From IMG/VR virus record IMGVR_UViG_3300013233_000235, positions 62,001 through 126,000 of that record: a stretch of 64,000 bases of DNA. The stretch is one strand, 5' to 3'. The DNA is from a virus. Shown here in pieces: positions 53,744-62,978 of this stretch. The translations under genes were made by a program, and so were the position numbers. Below the pieces are notes generated by a model. The model was not told the DNA's origin. It searched no databases and saw only the letters and a program-made list of their open reading frames with translations. Positions within the stretch are counted from its first letter, which is position 1; each line of letters opens with the position of its first letter.

Positions 53744-55054
53744 ATGAATGCATTAAGAGCAGCGCTTGGAATGAGTAACACCGGTGGTGGGTATACCCCA
53801 CCGGATACCCGCAATACTGGTGACATCCTTACAGATTCAGTAGCATGTGGTTTTCAGTCATTAGACAGTATGTTTACCCAGTTGGGTGCTTACCACGATA
53901 CGGCGGCCGACATCGAGTCAATCCCGGGCCTGCAATGGCTGTACGATAGTGGTGTAACCGACGGCGTACAGTTCATTGGAACTGCCATCAAAGCGGTCTG
54001 GAAGGCGATTACCGGCATTATTAAGTGGGTCGGTAAACAAATGAAACGATTCTGGAAGTGGGTGTTCGGTGGGAAGACCGCTGGCGGTAACGGTACGGCG
54101 GGATCCAAGTTCGAGAAAGAAGGTCCTAAAAAGGTGCAGTATGATATCGCAAAGGTGTATGTTGAGACAGACAAGTGGAAAGTCTTAGCAGAAGAAGCTA
54201 TTGATGGTAAAGATGCATCCTTGGACGAGTTGTTCACAGCGGTCCATGGGTACTCTAAACTATCACTGCCTGATACTGAGCATGCCACGGCTAAAGAAAA
54301 ACTAAAGAACAACTTGGAATACTTTAAGGATGGTGCCAAGTACACCGTAAGCATCCCAGCGGACCACGCTGTGCTAAAACAGTACCACAGCACGCTGTTA
54401 GCAAGTGGGATAGATGTTGATCCCGATGTGGACACCGCAGGCTTCACATACGTGGGCAGGGGGCCTACACCCCGGGTACTAGCCATTGTATCAAAGGCCG
54501 ATGCTAACTACTTAACAGACCTTGCTAGCATAGACGGTAAGGAGGAGGAGCTACGGGTCATTGGTAATACACTGCTTGAGGCAGTCGAGGCCGAGCTAAC
54601 AGCTAAGGGGTATAAGCGGAAAGGCGTTCGCGCTGGCATGGGGGACTATACCCACCCCGCCGGTGGGGTTGAGTACCGCACCTACAACACAACCAACCTC
54701 ATTGGATTACGTGTACAGTGGTCAGAAAACGATGACAACGCGGTGCTTGAATTACCACTCACCACTGGTACCATGGGTCCGGGGTATCTATATGGTACCG
54801 ATGCTGTGAAGAAAATCATTGCTGGGTTTGATACCCTTAAAGAGTCTATAGACCATGTGGGGAAACTAGCAGAAAAGGCCGTCGGCCACATCAAGGGGTG
54901 GAAGGAATCGGAGAAGCTAGGTACAAATATCGCTAAGTTGGTTATGGACAAGGTTAAGGCTGATAATTTGGCTGCGACCAACTATGTGAAAACAGCGACA
55001 GTTCAGATCAAGGCGGTAGCAGTCCTTCTGGCCATTGCGGCTTTAACCAACTGA
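53744..55054 (+). CDS. Inner-body-like virion protein, paralogue 5
   Basis: 436 residues, GAAGGAAAG before the ATG. Its first 60 residues are nearly those of paralogue 3 (MNALRAALGMSNTGGGYTPP), with GFQ 36-38, GLQ 62-64 and GVQ 74-76, then FIGTAIKAVWKAITGIIKW. The shared SKLSLPDTEHATAKEKLKNN module and LLAIAALTN end are present. Residues 225-400 are divergent. It looks like a recombinant or partly converted copy of paralogue 3. Confidence 0.65.
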   Translation: MNALRAALGMSNTGGGYTPPDTRNTGDILTDSVACGFQSLDSMFTQLGAYHDTAADIESIPGLQWLYDSGVTDGVQFIGTAIKAVWKAITGIIKWVGKQMKRFWKWVFGGKTAGGNGTAGSKFEKEGPKKVQYDIAKVYVETDKWKVLAEEAIDGKDASLDELFTAVHGYSKLSLPDTEHATAKEKLKNNLEYFKDGAKYTVSIPADHAVLKQYHSTLLASGIDVDPDVDTAGFTYVGRGPTPRVLAIVSKADANYLTDLASIDGKEEELRVIGNTLLEAVEAELTAKGYKRKGVRAGMGDYTHPAGGVEYRTYNTTNLIGLRVQWSENDDNAVLELPLTTGTMGPGYLYGTDAVKKIIAGFDTLKESIDHVGKLAEKAVGHIKGWKESEKLGTNIAKLVMDKVKADNLAATNYVKTATVQIKAVAVLLAIAALTN

Positions 55055-55096
55055 TAAATTACCCCGGGGTAATCCCACGGGGCGATAAGGACAACT

Positions 55097-56434
55097 ATGA
55101 ATGCATTAAGAGCAGCATTAGCAGACAACCCGATCCCAGTACACCCCGTGTACAATGGTGGCGAAGACTTCACCTGCCCATCCGTGGGTATACAGTCTAT
55201 ATCAGACATGCTTGACCAGATATCAGAGCTGGGCGAGTCCCGCGAATATATAAAAGACTGCGCTGGATTACAAACACTGTATTCTGACGGTGATACAGAT
55301 GGCATGCAGTTTATTGGAAAGGCCATCAAAGCTGTATGGGAGGCAATTGTAGCGGTGATTAGCTGGGTTGGTAAACAGTTTAAGAGATTCTTTGACTGGC
55401 TAACTGGCGGCAGTGGCGGCGGTAAAGGAGCTAAGGGTAGTAGCATCACGATATCAGTATGGCGTAATAACGGGCCACCCGATATCCCCATCAAACTCAG
55501 TGCCGCATATGTGCGCATGGAGAAGATAGTCCTCCTGGCCATAGCCGTAAAAGAAGACAGGGATGACAAGGATTCCCTAAACAAGTTATATGCCGAGCTG
55601 CGGATGTCGTCACCAAAGGCCCCATCCGATAGCGGTGACGAGAAAAACTGGCATGCCAACCTGCTAAGTAACATTGATGACCTAGCTGATGCCTACGACG
55701 GCATCACGTGCCCATATGTTGGGGAGTTTGCCGATGGTACCACCCTGTACAACGCACTATCTGCGGAGGGGGCCACTCTGGGTGACGTGGTACCTGAAAC
55801 TGAAGATATGATGTATTTCCCCTACGACGGCTTGGCGGACTCGTTAAGGGAATCCGTATTCAAGATAATAAAGGAGATCGACGATCTAGACGAGAGTGAT
55901 TATGATGAAGGTGTGAAGTTAGTGAAGGCCCTGCGCATAGCCCTCGATGATATGTATCTTAGCAAGGATGGTACTACTCCTATGGTTAAAGAGGACCACA
56001 TAGATTTCCGCAGGATCAGTCTCGGAAACAACGAGACCTACATACGCATAACCACGACGTCCGATATGACACTCAGGGTTGCCACCACACACGGTGGTCG
56101 TGGTAAACTGACACCTAAGAAATCCACCGAAGTAACATTCGACGCTAGATTCCTTTCACCACCAGCCGTCAAGGAATACAAAAAAACAGTGGATGCCGCA
56201 CTGAAAAAATATGAAGAATCCCATAAACTTATACGGGGTATGAGTGTCGATAAATGGGCTAGGGAGAACCAAGATGCCCCGACCGCCAAAGCCAAACTGT
56301 CTGCCACAAATGTGGCTATCAAATTGTACCAGGGTGATATGGATAACCTCAAGCATGAGGTTAAGCGAGCAATGGTGGTGGCCGAGCTAGCTATAAAACT
56401 GATTGCCGGCAAGATGTTGTACACCAAGGGGTAG
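55097..56434 (+). CDS. Inner-body-like virion protein, paralogue 6
   Basis: 445 residues, AAGGACAA before the ATG. Opening MNALRAALAD, motifs GIQ 31-33, GLQ 57-59 and GMQ 69-71, then FIGKAIKAVWEAIVAVISW and a Gly/Ser linker (GGSGGGKGAKGSS). It lacks the PDTEHA module and the LTN ending of paralogues 3-5, so only the N-terminal module is shared. Last of the contiguous array, followed by an imperfect hairpin. Confidence 0.65.
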   Translation: MNALRAALADNPIPVHPVYNGGEDFTCPSVGIQSISDMLDQISELGESREYIKDCAGLQTLYSDGDTDGMQFIGKAIKAVWEAIVAVISWVGKQFKRFFDWLTGGSGGGKGAKGSSITISVWRNNGPPDIPIKLSAAYVRMEKIVLLAIAVKEDRDDKDSLNKLYAELRMSSPKAPSDSGDEKNWHANLLSNIDDLADAYDGITCPYVGEFADGTTLYNALSAEGATLGDVVPETEDMMYFPYDGLADSLRESVFKIIKEIDDLDESDYDEGVKLVKALRIALDDMYLSKDGTTPMVKEDHIDFRRISLGNNETYIRITTTSDMTLRVATTHGGRGKLTPKKSTEVTFDARFLSPPAVKEYKKTVDAALKKYEESHKLIRGMSVDKWARENQDAPTAKAKLSATNVAIKLYQGDMDNLKHEVKRAMVVAELAIKLIAGKMLYTKG

Positions 56435-56441
56435 CTATTAA

Positions 56442-56471
56442 TATCCAACAGATGTCTAACCATATGTTGGA
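56442..56471 (+). other. Hairpin after the inner-body array
   Basis: ATCCAACA and TGTTGGAT pair around a long loop, followed by ACTTTAAT. A weak terminator or processing stem. Confidence 0.4.
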
Positions 56472-56498
56472 TACTTTAATAACCTGATGGGATTACAC

Positions 56499-57101
56499 AT
56501 GAAAAAGTTCTTTAGTCGTAATAGTGGCACCGTAGGCCTACTAGCCGCAGTGGTGGCCTTTTGTGGATTCGTGTACTTTATTTACGCGGGGTACACCTAC
56601 GAGATTCACAAGGTAACTAACTGTAGGGCCACTGCGTCCGCATGGACAACCGCTGAGTTTAGTGAGACCACTGTGGAAGTGTGCACAACACGGCGCTCAG
56701 AACAGCGCGTACGCGTAATCACGGGTGAGCGATACACCCACTACTACACTGAGAGTTACCCATGTGAGCGTACCAACTATTGGTCCGAGGTCGCTAGCCA
56801 TACGGCAACACTTGTCACAGTGAACGGGGAGTTTGATGAACCAGAAATGCCGTTCACTGTGCGTGGCATGGCCGCTATTCCCAACGCACCACGGGGTCAA
56901 TGGGAAGGATCTAGAAGAAACTTCGATAGGTACAAAGCTAGAAGCGATCGTGAACTAATCGTTACGACCACAGATGGGGGCGGTAAACAGCATACGGCCG
57001 AGCGACCATTCTCTGAAAACGAGCAGTGCGTTAATAACCTTGGTAGGCTGGCTACTATAACCCACTGGTATGGTCGAAGATCAGGTGGTATGAAGTACTG
57101 A
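56499..57101 (+). CDS. Signal-anchored protein, cell-envelope facing
   Basis: 200 residues from ATG 56499 (GATGGG upstream, weak; an in-frame ATG at 56487 would add four residues). A basic start (MKKFFSRN) is followed by one hydrophobic segment at about 11-31 (TVGLLAAVVAFCGFVYFIYAG), then a soluble domain with several Cys residues. This predicts an inner-membrane anchor with a periplasmic or lumenal domain. Not a lipoprotein: no lipobox. It may act at the envelope during infection or lysis; no spanin or holin family is recognisable. Confidence 0.65.
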   Translation: MKKFFSRNSGTVGLLAAVVAFCGFVYFIYAGYTYEIHKVTNCRATASAWTTAEFSETTVEVCTTRRSEQRVRVITGERYTHYYTESYPCERTNYWSEVASHTATLVTVNGEFDEPEMPFTVRGMAAIPNAPRGQWEGSRRNFDRYKARSDRELIVTTTDGGGKQHTAERPFSENEQCVNNLGRLATITHWYGRRSGGMKY

Positions 57102-57148
57102 CATTACTCATTATATGGGTAGTTAGATAGTTGTAACCGAACGGTATG

Positions 57149-57176
57149 AAAAGTCAGCAGGATCGCTGACTTTTTA
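57149..57176 (+). terminator. Intrinsic terminator
   Basis: AAAAGTCAGC-AGGATC-GCTGACTTTTT, a perfect ten-base stem with a terminal T-run. Confidence 0.8.
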
Positions 57177-57213
57177 TGCTGCCATCCATAATTCTAGTAA
57201 TGAGGGGCTAATA

Positions 57214-58749
57214 ATGCCATACGTGACACTTGTGATACCGCAGCATGAGGTGACCGTATCGCGGCCCATCATGCAGAGTTTGATGGAGGATCTGGTTACG
57301 GCGTTTGCGTTACCAGCGGATACCAAGATTATACACGAGGAGAAGTTCGCTGGCAATCCCAATGTCGGGACCAAAGAGGGGGAGAAGAACAAAGGTGCTA
57401 AGACTGGACCCAACCCCTCGGGTAACCATATCTATGCCGCCTATGAAGAGACGTACGATGAGGCCGATATAATCAATAATAACGTATACGGCGGCGGCTA
57501 TATCCCAATCATGCGGGACGATGCGCTGGGCATTTTATTGCAGCCCACTTACGCAACGGTCAAACTGGATATCAATGTAAAGATCCGGTTCAGAAGTAAG
57601 ACCCAGATGAACAGTGTTAGGAGAGCTATGCGGTTAGCTAGCTCGCTGAGTAATCTGAACTACCGACACGCCGTTCAGTATAACTACTCATTACCGGAAA
57701 CCATTCTTTTATACCTGTACGACGCATACATGCTTAGAAACAATGTGGCAGGTTATGGGGACTCCTTGGCGGAATGGTTAGACCAATCATTTATACGCGG
57801 TCGCATATCACGAACCACGGCGGATGGTAAGAACGCCACATTAGCGGTAGACGAGGTACAAGACAACATCTATGGAAGATACGGCACGGATGTTTTTTAT
57901 AACGAGCCTGAAACCGAGGACGGTAACTACGAGATGTCATTTCAGTACCTGATTGAGTATAAGCAGATACTAGCGGTGGTGTTCAAATACCCCAACGTGA
58001 TACACAACCAGGACATAGATGGGTTCTACAATAAGGCGTGGAACCCACCACAGCATGTTGGCACACCACCCACCCCCGATCGGGACTTCGCCACTATACC
58101 AGAACAGCTAAAAATACCTTACCGATATGTCGGCGATGGTGGGGTGCGGCTAGATCCGACTGATGACTGGTTTCCCAAGAATGCTATCCCCAATTATGCC
58201 ACCCTTGTGATAGCACCGTTATTAACAGACCCCGAGCATATACACCAGCTGTTTAACATCTACGATATCGAAGATGTGTTACCACCGGGTGTCCTGGATT
58301 ACATCGTGGGTGGTATAGCTGAAGCGATTGAGCCGTACCAGTCACCATACCACATGGCGGTATATAGGGTTGGCGAAGATGAGATCGAAGTAACCCTAGC
58401 TGTGGACAATGCTGGCAATGTTACATCCGTGCTACCGATGGATCTGCGTAAACGGTATTATCTGCGGGTATCTTACCTAACAGATTTTGGTCGATTAACC
58501 GTGGCCCAGACTACCCACCTGCGTACCAACCCGGATGTATGTGAGCTGGCATTCAGGGTGATATACCCCCCTGTAACCCTGAACACAGATGGGTGGCTAA
58601 CAACTGTTCGTAGTGGTGGCATAATCACCGTTAAATCATTTAGGGATAGTGTTAAAAGACTGCCGGGCACTAACCGCATCTTTAAAGAACTCACACTCAG
58701 GTCAGACAACCTGGTACAAACAACCAACATTATAACCAGGAGGCTATGA
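57214..58749 (+). CDS. Virion structural protein
   Basis: 511 residues, GAGGGG before the ATG. Beta-rich with a helical segment (SVRRAMRLASSLSNLNYRH) around residue 135 and a hydrophobic C-terminal third. A low-complexity loop (EGEKNKGAKTGPNPSG) lies near residue 55. First of a four-gene overlapping block of structural-type proteins following the inner-body array, as in phiKZ. Tail, neck or head completion is possible; no family recognised. Confidence 0.7.
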   Translation: MPYVTLVIPQHEVTVSRPIMQSLMEDLVTAFALPADTKIIHEEKFAGNPNVGTKEGEKNKGAKTGPNPSGNHIYAAYEETYDEADIINNNVYGGGYIPIMRDDALGILLQPTYATVKLDINVKIRFRSKTQMNSVRRAMRLASSLSNLNYRHAVQYNYSLPETILLYLYDAYMLRNNVAGYGDSLAEWLDQSFIRGRISRTTADGKNATLAVDEVQDNIYGRYGTDVFYNEPETEDGNYEMSFQYLIEYKQILAVVFKYPNVIHNQDIDGFYNKAWNPPQHVGTPPTPDRDFATIPEQLKIPYRYVGDGGVRLDPTDDWFPKNAIPNYATLVIAPLLTDPEHIHQLFNIYDIEDVLPPGVLDYIVGGIAEAIEPYQSPYHMAVYRVGEDEIEVTLAVDNAGNVTSVLPMDLRKRYYLRVSYLTDFGRLTVAQTTHLRTNPDVCELAFRVIYPPVTLNTDGWLTTVRSGGIITVKSFRDSVKRLPGTNRIFKELTLRSDNLVQTTNIITRRL

Positions 58750-59966
58750 TGGCACTTCGTAAAAGACGAGAAGTCGACCCAGACGCACCACCACCCAAGC
58801 CGCGCGTGGCTACCGACTACGTACATTACAGCAATAAGGATAGCACGTACCGGCCGATAACATCACTAGATGGCACCCCGTGGGAATTGATCACTTACTA
58901 CAGGCAGATGTTGGGGGAGGGGCAATCGCCAACGCCGCTCGATACGGGGTTGGATGTGACCCTACAGCAGTACGAGGCCGTTGACCGTCTGCGTATATCG
59001 GTGACCTCTGATCTAACGATGTCGACAGACTCCGAAACGGGTATAACCGAAACGACCGGTGATGCGATGGTGTACCCGGATACTATTGACCCAGTCGTTG
59101 GGGATATGTTTACAGCAATCCTCGATTTAAACCGTGTTGCGGTGCTGGTGGTGACAGAAGCCACCCCGCTATCACTGTATCGCAAGCCTGTGTACGAAAT
59201 CTCTTACAAAGTCTATGGGATAGACTCCACGGATATGGTTGCGGACCTCCATAACAAGGCATCTGCCAAAACAGTGTTTGATGTGGATCGGCACAACCGT
59301 GGGGAAGAGGCCGTTATAAGTTATACAGCGGCCAATGTTTTGTACAACTATACAGAGCTCGTGAGAGAACTATATAGCTCGCTAATTGATAACTATTACG
59401 ACAGTGATTTCAGAACGCTGGTTTACAAAACAGACGATGAAGTTATCTACGACCCCATGGTGGTTGAGTTCCTTAACAGGATACTACCCAGGCGACACCG
59501 GGGGACAAACCCCAGACCCGAAGCACACATGGATGGCTTGTCACCAGATTACCTTAATCGGCGGACCATATGGCGGGCCATATTACGTGGACACACCGTG
59601 GGTATGAGCAAGTTCCCAAGATCACTTGTTGTGACAGATGTATTGAGCTTATCCAACCTATCACTGTGGTACACCCTCGCGTCATCCGGTATTCCAAATG
59701 TGTTAGTGGCTGATGGCGGGTGGTCAGCAACAGGGGCGACCACAGAAGCCCCATACGTGCTGTCTAACAGCTTTTACGATAACAATGCTGATGAGATGCC
59801 GGAGTTCGACAAGATGATCTATAGCGCCATTACCGTGAGCCCCATTCTAGATGGTGATATAGTGCTAGAGATCGAAGAGCTGAGTGGTACCGATATAGGG
59901 TCTGGCCATTTTTATAAGACCATATTACTTATATGGATCTTAATTCAACAGCTTAAGGAGTTTTAA
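58746..59966 (+). CDS. Virion structural protein
   Basis: 406 residues; two tandem ATGs (58746, 58749) follow a strong AGGAGG, the second better spaced, and the gene overlaps the previous stop. Basic/Pro-rich N-terminus (RKRREVDPDAPPPKPR), beta-rich body, hydrophobic end (YKTILLIWILIQQLKEF). Same block as the gene at 57214, so probably part of the same subassembly. No family recognised. Confidence 0.7.
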   Translation: MMALRKRREVDPDAPPPKPRVATDYVHYSNKDSTYRPITSLDGTPWELITYYRQMLGEGQSPTPLDTGLDVTLQQYEAVDRLRISVTSDLTMSTDSETGITETTGDAMVYPDTIDPVVGDMFTAILDLNRVAVLVVTEATPLSLYRKPVYEISYKVYGIDSTDMVADLHNKASAKTVFDVDRHNRGEEAVISYTAANVLYNYTELVRELYSSLIDNYYDSDFRTLVYKTDDEVIYDPMVVEFLNRILPRRHRGTNPRPEAHMDGLSPDYLNRRTIWRAILRGHTVGMSKFPRSLVVTDVLSLSNLSLWYTLASSGIPNVLVADGGWSATGATTEAPYVLSNSFYDNNADEMPEFDKMIYSAITVSPILDGDIVLEIEELSGTDIGSGHFYKTILLIWILIQQLKEF

Positions 59967-59968
59967 AC

Positions 59969-60748
59969 ATGGGAAGAACCAACGAACTAGCCAAAATAAT
60001 CTTCGATAGACTTTACACCATCGAGTGTAAAGTGAGTACCTACGAGGATACTGTGGCGATACCCAAGGTTATGGGTGTGCGAATGGCCAGTGGTATAACG
60101 AGTGGTACGCACAAAGTTGTACACACCCGCGATACGGCACGGGATGAGATGCTGATGGAGAGGTTAGCTGGCATTTCGCGTTACTCCGGTAACGAGAAGC
60201 ATGATACCAAGCTGGCCAACACCGTGCGTAGGTACAACCTTAGTATCAATGTCATGGTGGAGATCATAAATAACGAGGAATCGTTTAAGTTGATTGACCC
60301 AAAGGCCTCCATTGAGATCGCTGATACACTGATGGAGTACTATGATGCATTAACCGGCGGCGGTAGTATTCTATCGGTAAACCGAAAGAAGGCCTTCGTG
60401 GATACAGATGCTAGTAAGATCCACGCACTTTATGTGGCCATGTTACCCATGGCTGATAAGGTTGCAGACCACCTTACCAACGGCTTGGCTGACGACGATC
60501 TAAATGATATCTTCATGGATTGGGGCATTGCTGGGTTGGCGGATGTACCATATAGCCCGCGTGATCCAGCCTTGGATAAACCAGCTGCCCCCGCACGGCC
60601 GGTTATCAGACATGGGGTCGCGCCGGTCCGCCCAGGGCCGATTGGTAAAACCGCGACCTTTAGAAAGCCGGTCAATACCGGAACACCAAAGCGGCCAACA
60701 CAGCGGGATATCGATGCATCCCGTCGCAAGGATGTGCTGAGTTTCTGA
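59969..60748 (+). CDS. Virion-block protein with Pro/Arg-rich tail
   Basis: 259 residues, TAAGGAG before the ATG. A helical first 190 residues are followed by a Pro/Ala/Arg/Lys-rich tail (KPAAPARPVIRHGVAPVRPG) that should be disordered. The tail may be a flexible linker or a tether in the virion. Starts two bases after the previous stop. No family recognised. Confidence 0.7.
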   Translation: MGRTNELAKIIFDRLYTIECKVSTYEDTVAIPKVMGVRMASGITSGTHKVVHTRDTARDEMLMERLAGISRYSGNEKHDTKLANTVRRYNLSINVMVEIINNEESFKLIDPKASIEIADTLMEYYDALTGGGSILSVNRKKAFVDTDASKIHALYVAMLPMADKVADHLTNGLADDDLNDIFMDWGIAGLADVPYSPRDPALDKPAAPARPVIRHGVAPVRPGPIGKTATFRKPVNTGTPKRPTQRDIDASRRKDVLSF

Positions 60749-60759
60749 GGATAACATAA

Positions 60760-62121
60760 ATGAGCATACTAGCACCCGGGGCTTATGAAGAGCTCCTGGA
60801 GTTAGGCAAGGCGCCAGGATACCAGACCTTATGGAATATCGATACGCGGATATTCGTTAACGGTGAAGCGGCGTCGGTGCTTAACACCGTATCAATTGTT
60901 AGCAGTTTTCTTTTTTCTTCCCAGTATTACGGGTACAGGTTCCTGACGATAATGGTCGACCCACTCGTGCACAGATTGATGCTAAACAATCTCGACAGTA
61001 TAACAATCGAGATAACTAAACGGCAAGCCTTTGATAACGTGAAAGTGGATACAGAGATATACACATACTCGCGCATGTTCAGGGCACAGCTTACAAATGC
61101 CATGAACAGGGATCTGATGGCGATCGAGCGGGGGGGTGCCACGTCTGGACATATTGCCCAACTCGGTGTGTCGGACACAGTGGTACTACAGTTCTTTGAA
61201 CCTTTCTTAGAAGACTATAGGCTCAGGGAGATCAGCACGGTGTACCGCAAAAGTACGCTAGCTGGCATACTAAAGACCGCACTGGGCGGGCCTATCCCCA
61301 AAACCGCTAGTCCACAGGTGCTCGCGGCCGAGGATTACAATGGGTTAAGGGGGGTCACCGTACACCCACCCGATAACGACACCTTGTATGAGCAGCTACC
61401 CATACCACCTAAACGGTTAGTGGACCTACCAAGGTTTTTGCAGGAAACGCACGGCCTATACGCGTGCGGGGTAGGGTCGCATATATACAACGGGATTTAT
61501 TACATATTCCCAATACTGCGATACACCGACTTCCAAGAAGCTGAACGTACTGTGACTATTGTGAACATACCTGTTACAGAGATACCTTACATGGATAAGA
61601 CATTCATGTATAGATCAAAACAGTTGTTCATCTTCTCGACCGGGGATACCATCCACCTGGATGCATCGGAAGAGGTGGCCCAGAATATAGGCACCGGGGT
61701 TCGCTTCACTTTGGCCAGCGACCTTATGGCTAACACCCATGTTAACAGTAACAACAAAGCGACGTTTGACCATGATAAGCTGGTTAAAGAGTATTCCATT
61801 AATCAAAGGCCATCCGGGCTGCATAATACCAAGATGCTGGATAGGGTGTTTACAGATAACCCTTTCCCAGCGTTATCTACAATGGCTGAAGGTCTGGGCA
61901 CCAAGCTCATACTACATTGGGATCGTGCTGACCCTAAACTGTTGTACCCCGGTATGCAGATACGTGTCCTGTATAGGCGGGGCATCGAGACTAACCAGAT
62001 ATTCGGCACACTTGTATCCTTAACGGTGTTTGAGGCCCCTGGTACAGACGCTATCATGGATAACCATTATGTAACCAGTTGCGATTTAACCATTCATATA
62101 CGGAGGATGCAGGATGCTTGA
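60760..62121 (+). CDS. Virion structural protein
   Basis: 453 residues, GAGGATAACATAA before the ATG. Alternating helices and strands, with a long beta-rich second half (LYPGMQIRVLYRRG, then FGTLVSLTVFEAPG) of the kind found in baseplate hub or tail proteins; this is only an impression. Last large gene of the block. Its end overlaps the next gene by eight bases. Confidence 0.7.
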   Translation: MSILAPGAYEELLELGKAPGYQTLWNIDTRIFVNGEAASVLNTVSIVSSFLFSSQYYGYRFLTIMVDPLVHRLMLNNLDSITIEITKRQAFDNVKVDTEIYTYSRMFRAQLTNAMNRDLMAIERGGATSGHIAQLGVSDTVVLQFFEPFLEDYRLREISTVYRKSTLAGILKTALGGPIPKTASPQVLAAEDYNGLRGVTVHPPDNDTLYEQLPIPPKRLVDLPRFLQETHGLYACGVGSHIYNGIYYIFPILRYTDFQEAERTVTIVNIPVTEIPYMDKTFMYRSKQLFIFSTGDTIHLDASEEVAQNIGTGVRFTLASDLMANTHVNSNNKATFDHDKLVKEYSINQRPSGLHNTKMLDRVFTDNPFPALSTMAEGLGTKLILHWDRADPKLLYPGMQIRVLYRRGIETNQIFGTLVSLTVFEAPGTDAIMDNHYVTSCDLTIHIRRMQDA

Positions 62122-62476
62122 ACCTAAATGGGAACAACGTGGTAAACTACTTATTGGTGATGTGGCCGTGTACCTCTACTGGGACTATATGGAAGACGTT
62201 ATTGATGACGGGGTATTTAGCTTGGGAGCCGGCTGGTACGTTGTATACGCATATCGCTCTAACGGTAGGTTTAGGTCGTGGTTGCTAAGCGGCCGGCTTA
62301 GACGGGTTATGCGGTGCTGTAGGGGGACAGTTGCCAAGGAGTTAATGGGACGGGCTGATAAAGTAATTGACATCGGTGTTACGGCTGCCACTGGGGTCAT
62401 CACTATCGATGGCAAACCCGTGCCCCGGATATCCCAACACCGGTGGTACCTATCCAATTTACGAATATCTAACTAG
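62114..62476 (+). CDS. Small hypothetical protein
   Basis: 120 residues, CGGAGGATGCAGG before the ATG, overlapping the previous gene's end. Compact alpha/beta, Arg-rich middle (RFRSWLLSGRLRRVMRCCRG). Followed by a terminator. No family recognised. Confidence 0.65.
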   Translation: MLEPKWEQRGKLLIGDVAVYLYWDYMEDVIDDGVFSLGAGWYVVYAYRSNGRFRSWLLSGRLRRVMRCCRGTVAKELMGRADKVIDIGVTAATGVITIDGKPVPRISQHRWYLSNLRISN

Positions 62477-62483
62477 CTGTATA

Positions 62484-62516
62484 AGCGGGCCCCAACTATG
62501 GGGGCTTTCTTTTTTA
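62484..62516 (+). terminator. Intrinsic terminator
   Basis: AAGCGGGCCCC and GGGGGCTTT pair imperfectly around AACTAT, then TCTTTTTT. Ends the virion block. Confidence 0.75.
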
Positions 62517-62577
62517 TTTGTTTCCATACATTCTCAAGACTATATAACTTGTATGAAGAGACACTTTGATCTCTTAT
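62501..62577 (+). repeat. Terminator-promoter-leader module, copy 2
   Basis: GGGGCTTTCTTTTTTATT, TTTCCATACATTCT, promoter and AAGAGA/TCTCTT leader stem, nearly identical to copies at 33454-33530 and 63589-63665. Confidence 0.8.
62540..62556 (+). promoter_or_regulatory. Putative early-type promoter with hairpin leader
   Basis: CTATATAAC, four bases, ATGA, then the leader stem at 62556-62575. Drives the two-gene cassette 62595-63574. Confidence 0.65.
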
Positions 62578-62594
62578 AGTGAAAGGGTTTAATT

Positions 62595-62978
62595 ATGAAT
62601 GAAGAAATCACAGACGTGCTAGTGGCGCTATTAGGCACACTACGTGGCAAGCAACTGGTATTTAAAGCCGCCCCCCCGGACGATTTGCCAGAGACCCACG
62701 ACGCGATGGGTGCAAACCCGGCATTCCAATTAACACTTCCCGGAGAGTTGTACGTAGCACTCCACCCAAAACGGTCCCCGGGGTCAGAGGGCTATGACTA
62801 CGCGGTGGTATGGGATCGCATATCCGGTGATGATGATTGGCGGCGATGTGGGTCACTGTTGTTAAAAGAGGCCCCTGGGGTGGGAATCATATTTGGTGGC
62901 CACTTGCTGATGGACGTGCCCCACAAAGTATCTGGCGATGGCCCGCAGAGACTCACACTTGTGGAGTTATCCCGATGA
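62595..62978 (+). CDS. Small hypothetical cassette protein
   Basis: 127 residues, AAAGGG before the ATG. Begins MNEEITDVLVALLG; the cassette at 33043 also opens with MNEE, but the rest differs. Mixed alpha/beta. Stop overlaps the next start (ATGA). Early-type promoter with the conserved leader. The function is unknown. Confidence 0.65.
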   Translation: MNEEITDVLVALLGTLRGKQLVFKAAPPDDLPETHDAMGANPAFQLTLPGELYVALHPKRSPGSEGYDYAVVWDRISGDDDWRRCGSLLLKEAPGVGIIFGGHLLMDVPHKVSGDGPQRLTLVELSR

